64,000 nucleotides of DNA from Streptomyces sp. HNM0574 (GTDB taxonomy: Bacteria > Actinomycetota > Actinomycetes > Streptomycetales > Streptomycetaceae): positions 79,694 through 143,693 of the forward strand of contig NZ_JAASAH010000016.1 of the NCBI RefSeq assembly GCF_012726235.1, read 5' to 3'. Made by a program: the position numbers and the translations under genes. Below the pieces are notes generated by a model. The model was not told the DNA's origin and did not search any database. It saw nothing but the letters and a program-made list of their open reading frames with translations. This document shows, in pieces, positions 36,701-45,005 of this stretch. Within the stretch, counting starts at the first letter, position 1, and each line of letters starts with the position of its first letter.

Positions 36701-37005
36701 CCCGAGACGCGGAAGCGGTCACCGGGTGCGCGGCCGCCGCCCCCGTCACCCGAAGTCCCGTCGCCGCCCCCGCCGTTGCCGCGGCCGCCGTCGAGCGGCG
36801 CGAACCGGATCTGCCCGGCGTGGTCCGGCAGCAGCCGCGCCGCCGCGGCCTGCGCCGCCGTCGCCGGAGCCGCCGCCTCCGCCTGCCCCGCCGGACGCTG
36901 ACGGGGTGGCGTGTGTGCCGACGCCACCCCGTTCCCGCTCGTGAGTCCGACCGTCACCGCTGCCGCGGCCCCGGCTCCCAGCAGATGCCGTCTGCTCGGT
37001 TCCAC
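33763..37005 (-). CDS. Tat-exported GH89 alpha-N-acetylglucosaminidase
   Basis: The N-terminus carries a Tat signal (SRRHLLG, then a hydrophobic stretch ending near VASAH). The GH89 region follows: an N-terminal domain, then the catalytic TIM barrel with RFALNDTHDGYTAPYADW, WWLLQNMSGYGGPI, GMRPVLPGFFG, DLLHEGGDPG and NFGGRTTLG blocks, and a helical C-terminal domain. A glycine/Asp low-complexity stretch lies near residues 72-92. About 280 extra residues at the C-terminus form accessory Ig- and CBM-like domains. GGAGAGAGG precedes the GTG at 37005. Expected action is release of terminal GlcNAc from mucin-like or heparan-type glycans outside the cell. Confidence 0.9.
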   Translation of the reverse strand: MEPSRRHLLGAGAAAAVTVGLTSGNGVASAHTPPRQRPAGQAEAAAPATAAQAAAARLLPDHAGQIRFAPLDGGRGNGGGGDGTSGDGGGGRAPGDRFRVSGRAGDIEIAGTTAAAMLTGLHWYLKYTCGAHLSWAGSRTDLPARLPAPARPHEQRATVPHRFALNDTHDGYTAPYADWAHWERFLDVAALHGCNELLVTAGSEAVYHRLLRDFGYGDEEVRRWIPAPSHQPWWLLQNMSGYGGPISPQLLKRRTELGQRIVARMRELGMRPVLPGFFGTVPADFAERNPGGTTVPQGTWNGLPRPAWLDPRTAVFRKTAAAFYAHQRELFGEIGHFKMDLLHEGGDPGEVPVAEAARAVESALQTARPGATWVILGWQHNPRRELLDALAHKDRMLIVDGLSDLERITDREADFGGVPYAFGTIPNFGGRTTLGAKTHMWTKRFTAWRDRAGSTLAGTAYMPEATHRDPAAFELFSELAWREEAVDRERWFADYAQLRYGSGPGRADAGALRATAALRDTAYEISSADGRPHDSIFAARPSVTARSGTYYATQSPAFDLPAFDAALDGLLSVGEGLRGSDAYRYDLADVARQALANRSWLLIGQLRAAYEERDLGTFQRLSRLWLSLMRMSDDVAGTHGMFLLGPWLDAARRSAGDARAAGAAPSGEESAQLEHSARALITTWAGRSVADGGHLANYANRDWHGLIGQFHLPQWQTYLDELEDALREQRKPKTFDWYAVEEPWTRKRDAHPLRPVGDAYTTARRARDLLAKAPYQGSLRVEARPEVLAPGASGELSAVFRNENGLRHTGRVDFTLHGTDRARSVADPRGATSADRVAPGGETSARWRVKAPSEGLRKPLEPLAYTVEVAYGPEGEPRVTTRARSGLFVGGPLEKGLATYTNSQAVFGQLGERFAIHGGGRDLWRNTAEFGAVYRAGALRDGGSVTVEVTSQAATGPWARAGIIVRDELKTPGSPGFLNLAVTPDNGVVLSHDADGDGLLDTNRRVAGVSSPVLLRVTRAGTTFTGELSRDGGGSWRTVGSAKLPAAAEAQDAGLFMTAANAGSAERGTVEFTGWRTTGG

Positions 37006-37207
37006 GCCGTCACCTCTCTCCTCCGAGGGGTGGGGCAGCGTAGCCGCCCGTCCCGAACTGGTCGAGACCACCACTACCAGCGGGCGCCCCGGGCGACGGC
37101 GAAGGCACGGCGGGCGCCCGGGGCGCCCGTCCCACGGACGGCCGCGCGCACGGAGGTTCGGCCGGGGACGGCCGCGACGCGGGCAACTCCCCGCGTACCG
37201 CGCGGCG

Positions 37208-38113
37208 TCAGTCCAGGTCCGCCTCGGCGCGCGCGAGCACCTCGGTGACGCGCTGCGCGAAGCGCACGTCGCACCGGTGCGGCACGCCCGTACGCACCGA
37301 CTCGGCCAGCGCGTTCAGCGCCCGCGTGAAGGCGTCGGCCGGCTGCTCGCCGCGCTCCGGGAGCGTGGCCGTACCCGCCGCGCCGCGGAACTCGGCGGAC
37401 ACCCCGGCGCCCGGTGCCGGGACGCTGTGGCTGAGCACCGCCGAGCTCGAAGTCCCGTTCGTGTGCCGCAGGATGAGGTGCACCGTGTCGCCGCTGCCGC
37501 GCACCGCGCGCACCGAGCCGACGTCCCCGAGCACCGGCATCAGCACCGACAGCGCGTGCGGCCCGATGTCCCACAGCGCGCCCCGCTCCCGCCGCCAGGC
37601 CGAGGCCGCGTACGGGGAGTCGCTGCCGGCGAAGACGGGGGAGAGCCACTCGGCGCGGCCCACCGTCCAGCCGTCCGTCGCGGCCCGCGAGGTCGCTTCG
37701 GCGAGCCAGGCGCCGGTGGCCCGGGTGAAGTGCAGCGTGAAGAACACGACGGCGGACACGCCCGTACGCTCCACCGCCTCGGCCACGGCGCGCGCCCCGT
37801 CCTCCGTCGTCGCGACCGGCTTCTCCAGCAGCAGATGGCAGCCCGCCTCGGCCGCGCGCACCGCCAACGGGGCCTGGACGTCCGGCGGTACCGCGATCGC
37901 GACCGCGTCGCAGTCCGCGAACAGCGCGTCCGGGCTCGGGTAGGCGCGGGTGCCGAGCCGCGCGGCCAGCGGCTCCGCCGCCTCCGGACGCCTGCCCCAC
38001 ACGCCCACCAGTTCCACGTCCGGGTGCGCGTGCAGCGCCGCGCCGTGCGTGTGCTCCGCCCAGTAACCGGTGCCCAGCAGCCCGTACCGCACCGGCCGTC
38101 CGGCGCCCGTCAT
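37208..38113 (-). CDS. Gfo/Idh/MocA-family oxidoreductase
   Basis: The product has 301 residues: an N-terminal Rossmann fold (VRYGLLGTGYWAEHTH, residues 8-23) for NAD(P) and the conserved HLLLEKPVATT near residue 93, whose Lys is catalytic in this family. A beta-sheet substrate domain follows. Members oxidise or reduce sugars, inositols and related compounds. Its ATG overlaps the stop of the small isomerase gene by 4 bp, so the two form an operon with the isomerase first. The GH89 gene lies 202 bp downstream on the same strand, suggesting but not proving amino-sugar use. Confidence 0.88.
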   Translation of the reverse strand: MTGAGRPVRYGLLGTGYWAEHTHGAALHAHPDVELVGVWGRRPEAAEPLAARLGTRAYPSPDALFADCDAVAIAVPPDVQAPLAVRAAEAGCHLLLEKPVATTEDGARAVAEAVERTGVSAVVFFTLHFTRATGAWLAEATSRAATDGWTVGRAEWLSPVFAGSDSPYAASAWRRERGALWDIGPHALSVLMPVLGDVGSVRAVRGSGDTVHLILRHTNGTSSSAVLSHSVPAPGAGVSAEFRGAAGTATLPERGEQPADAFTRALNALAESVRTGVPHRCDVRFAQRVTEVLARAEADLD

Positions 38114-38484
38114 GCGAGGTTCTCCCGGTGACTGTGGCTGGTGTAGCAGCCGCGGGCGGTGTCCCGGATGTCGACGGAGAAGTGCACGGTGATCCCGGAA
38201 GCGGGCTTCACGTAGTCCCGGACGAGGGAGAGCACGGCGCGGGAGAGCTCGGCCTTCACCTCGGGCGTACGGCCGGACAGCAGGGACACCTCGGCGTGCA
38301 CCATGGCGACGTCGTCGGAGCCGTCGGCGATCACGTGCTCGTCGACCTGCCGGAAGCGGGTCCGGCACCCGGCGACGGAGCCCTCGACGGTCCTGGCCAC
38401 GAGCGGATGGAGTGCGAGACCGAACCCCCGGCGGTCGAAGTGCTCGGCGAGGGAGTCGGAGTAGTCGACGGTGATATGCGGCAT
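38110..38484 (-). CDS. 5-carboxymethyl-2-hydroxymuconate isomerase family protein
   Basis: The product is a 124-residue tautomerase-fold protein. It begins MPHITVDYS with the N-terminal Pro2 expected of catalytic tautomerases, followed by the C-terminal VHFSVDIRDTARGCY segment of the CHMI family. Classic members isomerise homoprotocatechuate intermediates, but no other genes of that pathway are here. In Streptomyces this protein often stands alone, so the substrate is uncertain. It is translationally coupled (ATGA) to the downstream oxidoreductase. Confidence 0.85.
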   Translation of the reverse strand: MPHITVDYSDSLAEHFDRRGFGLALHPLVARTVEGSVAGCRTRFRQVDEHVIADGSDDVAMVHAEVSLLSGRTPEVKAELSRAVLSLVRDYVKPASGITVHFSVDIRDTARGCYTSHSHRENLA

Positions 38485-38747
38485 GGGGGCAGCGTAAAGG
38501 TTACGGATCGGTCACCGGGGACGGGCCTCACGGCGGCGTCGGCCGCCGTCGCCCCGGCCGATTCCGCAGGTCACGGCGTCGCTGACGGGCACTCACGGGC
38601 GAGTGGAACCCGTCCACCGGGCGCGAGTTCCACCGCACGGGCAACCGTGAGGAAACCCACCCCGGCCGGGAATACCGCCGCCGTCCGGGGCGAACCGTAC
38701 GCGGGCCACGCGCGTACGTGGCCCGCCCGTACGTCCGTTGACGGCGG

Positions 38748-39122
38748 TCAGCCCTCGCGGGCCGCCGCGTCGCGGACCGCCTCCTCGGTGCGGGCGACGT
38801 GGGCCGTCCCGTCGGCGGCCGTGATGATCGGGCGCTGGATCAGCTTCGGGTGCGCGGCGAGCGCCGCGATCCACCGGTCCCGCGCCGCCGGCTCCCGCGG
38901 CCACCGCTCGCGGTCCTTCAGCTCCAGCTGCTTGGCCGCCTCCTCCTGGGTACGCGTGATGTCCCAGGGTTCGAGACCGAGCCGGTCCAGCACCTCGCGC
39001 AACTCCTGCTCGCTGGGCGGGTCTTCGAGGTAACGCCGCTCGGTGTACGTCACGCCCTCCTCGTCGAGGAGCTGCTTGGCGCTGCGGCACTTCGAACACG
39101 CGGGATTGATCCAGATCTCCAT
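38748..39122 (-). CDS. ArsC/Spx-family (arsenate reductase-like) protein
   Basis: The product is a 124-residue thioredoxin-fold protein. The N-terminal CSKCRSAK (Cys9 and Cys12) supplies the reactive Cys. LIQRPI near residue 95 contains the Arg that contacts substrate in true ArsC enzymes, so it is closer to ArsC than to Spx. No ars operon is adjacent; an ACR3-like carrier lies 15 kb away at 54475. It is divergent from the DUF664 gene, with a 67-bp gap holding both promoters. Confidence 0.85.
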   Translation of the reverse strand: MEIWINPACSKCRSAKQLLDEEGVTYTERRYLEDPPSEQELREVLDRLGLEPWDITRTQEEAAKQLELKDRERWPREPAARDRWIAALAAHPKLIQRPIITAADGTAHVARTEEAVRDAAAREG

Positions 39123-39189
39123 GGCACCGAACGGTAGCCCAGGCCCGGAGCGGCGGCCCGCTGTCGGTGCCGGGCCCTAGGGTGCCCGC

Positions 39190-39723
39190 ATGACCGCAGC
39201 CGCGCCCTGGACGGCGCCCGAAGTGCAGCCCGCAGCCCCCGAGTCCGTCGCCGGTGAGCGGGCGGCCCTGGAGGCCGCGCTCGACCACCAGCGCCGCGTC
39301 CTGCTCGCCAAGTGCGGCGGCCTCACGGGGGAGCAGCTGGTGCTGCGCTCGGCGGGGCGCTCCACCCTCTCCCTGCTGGGCCTCGTCCGGCACCTCGCCG
39401 ACTGCGAACGCTGGTGGTTCCGCCGCTGGTTCGGCGGCGAGACGGAGCTGCCGCACCGCTTCTTCACCGAGGACCGCCTGGAGGACGACTTCGACGCCGC
39501 CGAAGCCGCCCACGCGCCCGAGGACTTCGCCGCCTACGAGGAGGAGGTCACCGCCGCCCGCGCCGCCGTGCACGGCCGCCCGCTCGACACCGCCTTCCGC
39601 CGCCCCACGGGCGAACCGGCCGATCTGCGCTGGCTGTTGCTGCACATGATCCAGGAGTACGCCCGGCACAACGGCCACGCCGACCTGCTCCGCGAACACA
39701 TCGACGGCCGCACCGGCGAGTGA
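39190..39723 (+). CDS. DinB/DUF664-family protein (possible mycothiol-dependent enzyme)
   Basis: The 177-residue four-helix-bundle protein shows the typical actinobacterial DUF664 layout. An N-terminal region leads into LSLLGLVRHLADCERWWFRRWF (first metal His), ending with WLLLHMIQEYARHNGHADLLRE (two further His ligands). The C-terminal block is diagnostic. Members are metal-dependent and several use mycothiol as thiol donor. The reaction is unknown. Confidence 0.9.
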   Translation: MTAAAPWTAPEVQPAAPESVAGERAALEAALDHQRRVLLAKCGGLTGEQLVLRSAGRSTLSLLGLVRHLADCERWWFRRWFGGETELPHRFFTEDRLEDDFDAAEAAHAPEDFAAYEEEVTAARAAVHGRPLDTAFRRPTGEPADLRWLLLHMIQEYARHNGHADLLREHIDGRTGE

Positions 39724-39736
39724 CGGGCGAGGGGCC

Positions 39737-41434
39737 TCACCCCAGCGCCGCCACCTTCTCCCGGTAGCCGCGCACCGGCCCCGCGTCCCGGTACGGCTCC
39801 AGCCGCCGCTCGAAGTCCCGTACGTACTCGTGCGCCCGCACCGAGCGCATCTCCGCGGCCTGCTGGGCCGCCTCGGCACCCAGCGTGCACGCCTGCTCGA
39901 CCTCGCCGAGCCCCAGCCGCGCCGTCGCCAGCACCACCCGGCAGAACAGCCGGCTGCGCGCGTACCCCGTACCGCGCAGCTGGAGCGAGCGCTCCGCGTG
40001 CTGTGCCGCCGCGCGGTACTGCTGGAGATCGCGGTGGCAGTGCCCGAACTCGTCGGCCAGCTGCGCCTCGTCGAAGAAGCGCGCCCACGGCGGCACCTCC
40101 TCGCCCGGCCGCGAGGCCTCCAGCGCCCGCTCGGCCCGCGCCAGCGAGGCCGTGCACGCGCGCACCTCGCCCAGCACCCCGTGCCCGCGCGCCTCCGCCG
40201 CGTGCAGCAGGGCCTGGACGACGGGCGGGGCCGAGGTGCCCACGCCCTGCTGCGCCACCCGCGCCAGCTGCACCGCCTCCCTGCCGTGCCCGAGATAGAC
40301 GGCCTGCCGGCTCATCGTCACCAGCACATAGCTGCCGTACCCGCGGTCCCCGGCGGCCTGCGCCAGCCGCAGCGCCTGCACGAAGTACCGCTGCGCGAGG
40401 CCGTGCGCGGCGATGTCGTACGAGGTCCAGCCCGCGAGCCGGGTGAGGTCGGCGGCGGCGCCGAACAGCCGCCGCCCGATCTGCTCCCCGTACACGCCGC
40501 GCAGCATGGGCTCCGTCTCGTGCTCCAGATACCGCACCAGCGCCTGACGGGCGTGGCCGCCGCCGTAGCTGTGGTCCAGCGCGCGGAACATCTCGCCGAC
40601 CGAGCGCAGCGCGTTGACGTCGCCCATCGTGACCCGCTGGCCCGGGCCCCGCTCCGTCCGCTCCAGCCGCGGCACCGGCCCGCCCGGGGCGCGTCCGGAG
40701 CCGGGGTGGCCGTGCCCGGCGAGCGGGCCCGCGCCGCCGCGCGCCTGCGTCGGCACCCGCAGCCCGCCGCCCTGCCCGGAGGGCCGCTGCCCCGCCCGGC
40801 CCGCGCCCGCGAGCCCGGCCCGGACGCCGGGACCGTGACCGTGACCGTGCCCGCCCGTGCCGTGGCCCTGGCCGGCCGGCGGGGTGGCGGAGCCGGCCGT
40901 CCGGCCGCCGGAAGCGGAGTCGCCGGCGCCGGAGCCGGCGTCCTGCGGGGCGCCCCGGGACACCCGGTCGTCGGGGCGGCCGATCAGCCAGTCCCGGCTG
41001 GGCACCACCAGCCCGGCCGGGGTGAAGGCGATCTTCCGCAGCTCGGCGTGGCTGCCCGAGTCCTTGCGCCACAGGCCGCTGACGATGTCGACGGCCTCGG
41101 CGGGCGACGCGGCGAACTCCAGCCCCGCGTACACCGGCGCGCAGGCGTCCAGCCCGAGGTCCTGCGCGGTCAGCCGGCGGCCGAGCCTGCGGGTGAAGAC
41201 CTCGGCGATCAGCGCGGGGGTCGTCCCGCGCGGCTGCTGACCGCGCAGCCAGCGGGTCACGGATGTCTTGTCGTAGCGCAGGTCGAGACCGTGTTCCAGA
41301 CCGAGTTGATCGACGCGCCGGGCCAGCCCGGCGTTGGAGAACCCGGCTTCCGCGATGAGCGCGGCGAGCTGGCGGTTGGGGATGCGCTGTGGGGAGGACT
41401 GGGAAGTGGAGCCCCCAGTTCGTTCCATCGTCAT
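39737..41434 (-). CDS. XRE/TPR regulatory protein with Gly/His-rich linker
   Basis: The product has 565 residues. Residues 18-95 form an XRE-like DNA-binding or pseudo-HTH domain (RQLAALIAEAGFSNAGLARRV). After a short conserved block comes a low-complexity linker of about 100 residues (160-262) rich in Gly, His, Pro and Ala. A TPR array (about 270-560) follows, with ARVAQQGVGTSAPP and HAERSLQLRGTGYARSRLFC segments. This architecture is typical of the Streptomyces NsdA-like developmental/antibiotic regulators. The ATG at 41434 is preferred, though an ATG six bases on is possible. It is divergent from lipB. Confidence 0.8.
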   Translation of the reverse strand: MTMERTGGSTSQSSPQRIPNRQLAALIAEAGFSNAGLARRVDQLGLEHGLDLRYDKTSVTRWLRGQQPRGTTPALIAEVFTRRLGRRLTAQDLGLDACAPVYAGLEFAASPAEAVDIVSGLWRKDSGSHAELRKIAFTPAGLVVPSRDWLIGRPDDRVSRGAPQDAGSGAGDSASGGRTAGSATPPAGQGHGTGGHGHGHGPGVRAGLAGAGRAGQRPSGQGGGLRVPTQARGGAGPLAGHGHPGSGRAPGGPVPRLERTERGPGQRVTMGDVNALRSVGEMFRALDHSYGGGHARQALVRYLEHETEPMLRGVYGEQIGRRLFGAAADLTRLAGWTSYDIAAHGLAQRYFVQALRLAQAAGDRGYGSYVLVTMSRQAVYLGHGREAVQLARVAQQGVGTSAPPVVQALLHAAEARGHGVLGEVRACTASLARAERALEASRPGEEVPPWARFFDEAQLADEFGHCHRDLQQYRAAAQHAERSLQLRGTGYARSRLFCRVVLATARLGLGEVEQACTLGAEAAQQAAEMRSVRAHEYVRDFERRLEPYRDAGPVRGYREKVAALG

Positions 41435-41674
41435 CAGCTTTTCGGTCTCCTGCCCTACGGCTTGCGGCAGACGCCGGGGCGCCCTGCGGAACGGCGCGAA
41501 TGTAACGGCCCTTCGCACAGCGTTCGCCCTCTTCGTCGCGTATTCATCCGTACGTGTGAGTAGGTGACCGGCTGCGGAAGCCGCTCCGACCGGCCGTAGA
41601 GTTGCTCGCGGGCGCGACTTCCTGACGGCCGTGACCCGGCCGTGAGAAGTCCGGACGTACGGAGGAGAAGCTGC

Positions 41675-42580
41675 ATGGTTGAGACCGGAGCGGCTACGGG
41701 AGAGGGCGAGCTGCGCTTCGTTCACCTGGGCTTCGGCGATCACGCCGTGGAATACCAGGAGGCGTGGGACGAGCAGCGCCGCGTGCACGCGGCCCGGTTC
41801 GCCGACGAGGCTCCCGACACCTGTCTGCTGCTGGAGCACCCCCCGGTGTACACGGCGGGACGTCGGACCGAGGCCAGTGAACGTCCGCTTGACGGCACAC
41901 CCGTCGTCGACGTCGACCGCGGAGGCAAGATCACCTGGCACGGACCCGGCCAGCTGGTCGGCTATCCGATCCTCAAACTGCCCCGCCCCGTCGACGTCGT
42001 CGCCCACGTGCGGAGGCTGGAGGAGGCGCTGCTGCGCACCTGCGCCGAGTTCGGCGTCGAGGCCACGCGGATCGAGGGGCGCAGTGGGGTGTGGGTGCTC
42101 GGGGACTCGGTGGAGCGGCGTAGCCGAGATGCAGCGCAGGTCGAGGGTTCCGACCGAGGGACGAGGGAGGGGCACTCGGCCGGAGCGGAATCGAGGCGGA
42201 GCGCGACCGACAACACCAAGGAGACGTCCGGCCTCTCCCTCGACTTCGACCCCCGGCTCACCCAGGAGGACTTCGACCCGCGGCTGAGCGGCCCCGAGTA
42301 CGCGCCGTCGAACGCGGGCCAGCGCCGCGAGGACCGGAAGCTCGCCGCGATCGGCGTCCGCGTCGCCAAGGGCGTGACGATGCACGGCTTCGCGCTCAAC
42401 TGCGATCCGGACAACCGCTGGTTCGACCGGATCGTCCCCTGCGGAATCCGGGACGCGGGCGTCGCCTCCCTCTCCAACGAGCTGGGCGAGCGGGTCTCCG
42501 TCACCGATGCCGCGCCCGTCATGGAGAAGCACCTGCGGGCCGTCCTGGAGGAGGCCGTACCGCTGCCGCGGGCGGTCTGA
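41675..42580 (+). CDS. lipB: Octanoyl-ACP:protein octanoyltransferase LipB
   Basis: LipB moves octanoyl from acyl carrier protein to the lipoyl domains of 2-oxoacid dehydrogenases. Motifs are WHGPGQLVGYP (about 88-98), the catalytic Lys222 in RKLAAIGVRV and the catalytic Cys256 in VPCGIRD. GGAGGAGAAG lies before the ATG at 41675. At 301 residues it is longer than typical Streptomyces LipB (about 265 from memory). The extra part is an in-frame segment, about residues 147-186, with unusual Arg/Ser/Glu/Asp-rich content. lipA follows 133 bp downstream, forming the lipoylation pair. Confidence 0.95.
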   Translation: MVETGAATGEGELRFVHLGFGDHAVEYQEAWDEQRRVHAARFADEAPDTCLLLEHPPVYTAGRRTEASERPLDGTPVVDVDRGGKITWHGPGQLVGYPILKLPRPVDVVAHVRRLEEALLRTCAEFGVEATRIEGRSGVWVLGDSVERRSRDAAQVEGSDRGTREGHSAGAESRRSATDNTKETSGLSLDFDPRLTQEDFDPRLSGPEYAPSNAGQRREDRKLAAIGVRVAKGVTMHGFALNCDPDNRWFDRIVPCGIRDAGVASLSNELGERVSVTDAAPVMEKHLRAVLEEAVPLPRAV

Positions 42581-42713
42581 ACCCCGCCGCACGGGGGCTG
42601 TCCCGGACCGCCGCGTCCCCGCGGCCACCCGGTGACTTCCCCCTGATTTCCCCTTGAAGCACAGGCGTACCCTGGTGTGCGCCGACGAATCGAAAGTACG
42701 TAGGGAGCCGGAC

Positions 42714-43652
42714 GTGTCCGCTGTCGCACCCGACGGTCGCAAGATGCTTCGCCTGGAGGTCCGCAACAGCCAGACCCCCATCGAGCGCAAGCCCGAGTGG
42801 ATCAAGACCCGGGCGAAAATGGGCCCCGAGTACAACGCCCTCCAGAACCTCGTGAAGAAGGAGGGGCTGCACACGGTCTGCCAGGAGGCGGGCTGCCCCA
42901 ACATCTTCGAATGCTGGGAGGACCGCGAGGCGACCTTCCTGATCGGCGGCGAGCAGTGCACCCGGCGCTGCGACTTCTGCCAGATCGACACCGGCAAGCC
43001 GGACCCGCTCGACACCGACGAGCCGCGCCGCGTCGCCGAGTCCGTCGAGACGATGGAGCTGCGGTACGCGACGATCACCGGCGTCGCCCGTGACGACCTG
43101 GAGGACGGCGGCTCCTGGCTGTACGCCGAGACCGTCCGCCAGATCCACGCGCGCATGCCGGAGACCGGCGTCGAGCTGCTGATCCCCGACTTCAACGCGA
43201 AGCCGGACCAGCTCGCCGAGGTCTTCTCCTCCCGCCCCGAGGTGCTGGCGCACAACGTCGAGACCGTGCCGCGCATCTTCAAGCGCATCCGCCCGGCCTT
43301 CCGGTACGAGCGCTCGCTGGAGGTCATCACCAGGGCCCGCGAGGCCGGCCTGGTGACGAAGTCCAACCTGATCCTCGGCATGGGCGAGACCCGCGAGGAG
43401 ATCAGCGAGGCCCTGCGCGACATGTACGAGGCGGGCTGCGAGCTGATGACCATCACCCAGTACCTGCGGCCCACCCCGCGGCACCACCCCGTCGAGCGCT
43501 GGGTCAAGCCGCAGGAGTTCGTCGAGCTCCAGCAGGAGGCCATGGAGATGGGCTACTCCGGCGTCATGTCGGGCCCGCTGGTCCGCTCCTCCTACCGCGC
43601 CGGCCGGCTGTACAAGCAGGCCATGGAGGCCCGCGGCGAACAGGCCGCCTGA
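42714..43652 (+). CDS. lipA: Lipoyl synthase (radical SAM)
   Basis: LipA inserts two sulfurs into protein-bound octanoyl to give lipoate. The auxiliary cluster ligands are in CQEAGCPNIFEC and the radical-SAM cluster in CTRRCDFCQ, with a C-terminal SGVMSGPLVRSSYRAG containing the Ser that ligates the auxiliary cluster. The GTG at 42714 follows GGGAG and matches the family start (MSAVAPDGRKMLRLE). The length is 312 residues. A perfect 12-bp-arm terminator starts 14 bp past the stop. Confidence 0.97.
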   Translation: MSAVAPDGRKMLRLEVRNSQTPIERKPEWIKTRAKMGPEYNALQNLVKKEGLHTVCQEAGCPNIFECWEDREATFLIGGEQCTRRCDFCQIDTGKPDPLDTDEPRRVAESVETMELRYATITGVARDDLEDGGSWLYAETVRQIHARMPETGVELLIPDFNAKPDQLAEVFSSRPEVLAHNVETVPRIFKRIRPAFRYERSLEVITRAREAGLVTKSNLILGMGETREEISEALRDMYEAGCELMTITQYLRPTPRHHPVERWVKPQEFVELQQEAMEMGYSGVMSGPLVRSSYRAGRLYKQAMEARGEQAA

Positions 43653-43665
43653 CCCTCCGCCTTCC

Positions 43666-43707
43666 GACGCTCCGCGCACGCCCTCACGGGGACGGGCGCG
43701 GAGCGTC
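43666..43707 (+). terminator. Terminator after lipA
   Basis: Perfect 12-bp arms (43666-43677 and 43696-43707) flank an 18-nt loop just after lipA. Confidence 0.75.
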
Positions 43708-43819
43708 GTCGTTCGCGGGGCGCATTCCCGGGCTTTGACGCCCCGGTCATCCGCTGGTAACACCTGACCGTGACGATGGGCTCACACGCCGCGTACACCA
43801 TCCACGGAGGGGGACGGCC

Positions 43820-44005
43820 TTGCGGACCACGCTGCGCGCGCTGGAAAGCCTGGAACGCCTGCTGCTGCACCGGGGCCGGGACACGGCGCGACGCAACGCG
43901 TGGACGGCGGTGCTGGAGGACCGCCGCCGCGCACGGGCCCGCACCCGCGCCCAGCACGTCCTCGACGCGGCGGGCCCGTCCGTCCCGGAGCCGGGCGTCC
44001 GCTGA
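43820..44005 (+). CDS. Small basic hypothetical protein
   Basis: This 61-residue ORF starts with TTG at 43820 after a strong GGAGGGGGA. The product is Arg-rich and helical, with residues such as LRALESLERLLLHRGRD. A comparable small gene sits between lipA and the DUF4191 gene in other Streptomyces (position remembered from S. coelicolor SCO2195). That conserved position supports a real gene despite the rare start. The function is unknown. Confidence 0.55.
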   Translation: MRTTLRALESLERLLLHRGRDTARRNAWTAVLEDRRRARARTRAQHVLDAAGPSVPEPGVR

Positions 44006-44188
44006 GCACAGGCGGCGAACCGGCCCACTGGTTTTCGGCCGTTCCGCGCCGCCCCGGCGCCGCCGTCCGTCGCCTTTCGGACGGTTCGGTGCGCGGTGCC
44101 CGTGGCGCGGAACGGGGCAAGCCCGGCAGCGGGCGGAACAGGGCGGCCCGGAGCACCGGGGCCCCGGAGGGCACGTAAACTTTCCTGT

Positions 44189-44887
44189 ATGGCGAGGAAG
44201 GCAAACGCAGACAACGATGCGAATCCGGGGCGGCTCAAGCAGATCGCCCTGACGTACAAGATGACCCGGCGTTCGGACCGGAAGATCGGCTGGATTCTGG
44301 CCGGCGTGGGGCTCGTGACCTTCGGTGTCCTCTTCGCCATCGGTTTCCTGCTCGGACACCCGGTCTACGGCGGCATCATCGGTGTGCTCGTGGCGTTCGT
44401 CGCGGCGGCCATCATCTTCGGACGGCGGGCCGAGCGCGCCGCCTTCGGTCAGATGGAGGGCCAGCCCGGGGCGGCGGCCGCGGTACTGGAGAACATCGGC
44501 CGCGGCTGGACCGTCACCCCGGCCGTGGCGATGAACCGCAACCAGGACGTCGTCCACCGCGCCGTCGGCAAGGCGGGCATCGTGCTCGTCGCCGAGGGCA
44601 ACCCGAACCGGGTGCGCGGCCTGCTGGGCGCCGAGAAGAAGAAGATGGCGCGCGTCGTCACCGACGTCCCGGTGAACACGCTGATCGTCGGCGACGACGA
44701 GGGACAGGTGCCGCTGAAGAAGCTGCGCACCAGCATCCTCAAGCTGCCCCGCCCCCTGGCGGGCGGCCAGGTCACGCAGGTCAACGACCGGCTGCGGGCG
44801 ATGGGCGACCTGATGAGCAACATGCCCATCCCGAAGGGCCCGCTGCCCAAGGGCATGCGGATGCCGAAGGGCCAGAACGGCCGCTGA
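44189..44887 (+). CDS. DUF4191 membrane protein
   Basis: The product has 232 residues: a basic N-terminus, two close transmembrane helices (about 36-55 and 60-82), then a cytoplasmic domain. That domain contains GWTVTPAVAMNRNQDVVHRAVGKAGIVLV and a basic PKGPLPKGMRMPKGQ tail. This is the standard DUF4191 layout, always located between lipA and glnA in Streptomyces and related actinobacteria. The role is unknown; the conserved position suggests an envelope function near lipoylation or glutamine genes. It ends at a shared hairpin. Confidence 0.9.
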   Translation: MARKANADNDANPGRLKQIALTYKMTRRSDRKIGWILAGVGLVTFGVLFAIGFLLGHPVYGGIIGVLVAFVAAAIIFGRRAERAAFGQMEGQPGAAAAVLENIGRGWTVTPAVAMNRNQDVVHRAVGKAGIVLVAEGNPNRVRGLLGAEKKKMARVVTDVPVNTLIVGDDEGQVPLKKLRTSILKLPRPLAGGQVTQVNDRLRAMGDLMSNMPIPKGPLPKGMRMPKGQNGR

Positions 44888-44925
44888 CGTCCCGCGGCAC
44901 ACACCCGCCGCCACCCGCACGCGAG

Positions 44926-44976
44926 ACGACGAGGCGCGGTGGTCCGGACTCGCTCCGGACCACCGCGCCTCGTCGT
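44926..44976. terminator. Very long bidirectional terminator
   Basis: Perfect 23-bp arms (44926-44948 and 44954-44976) close around a CTCGC loop. They sit exactly between the convergent DUF4191 and RDD genes. Confidence 0.9.
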
Positions 44977-45005
44977 ATGTCGTGTGCCGTTGCCGGCCGC
45001 GGACC

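Noticed and set aside
31537..37248. 1903-residue ORF on the plus strand
   Set aside because: It is antisense to the sigma-like gene and the GH89 gene and has low-complexity Arg/Ala/Gly content.
39737..43543. 1268-residue minus-strand frame extending the XRE/TPR regulator
   Set aside because: It reads through the antisense of lipB and lipA. The regulator has a clean start at 41434.
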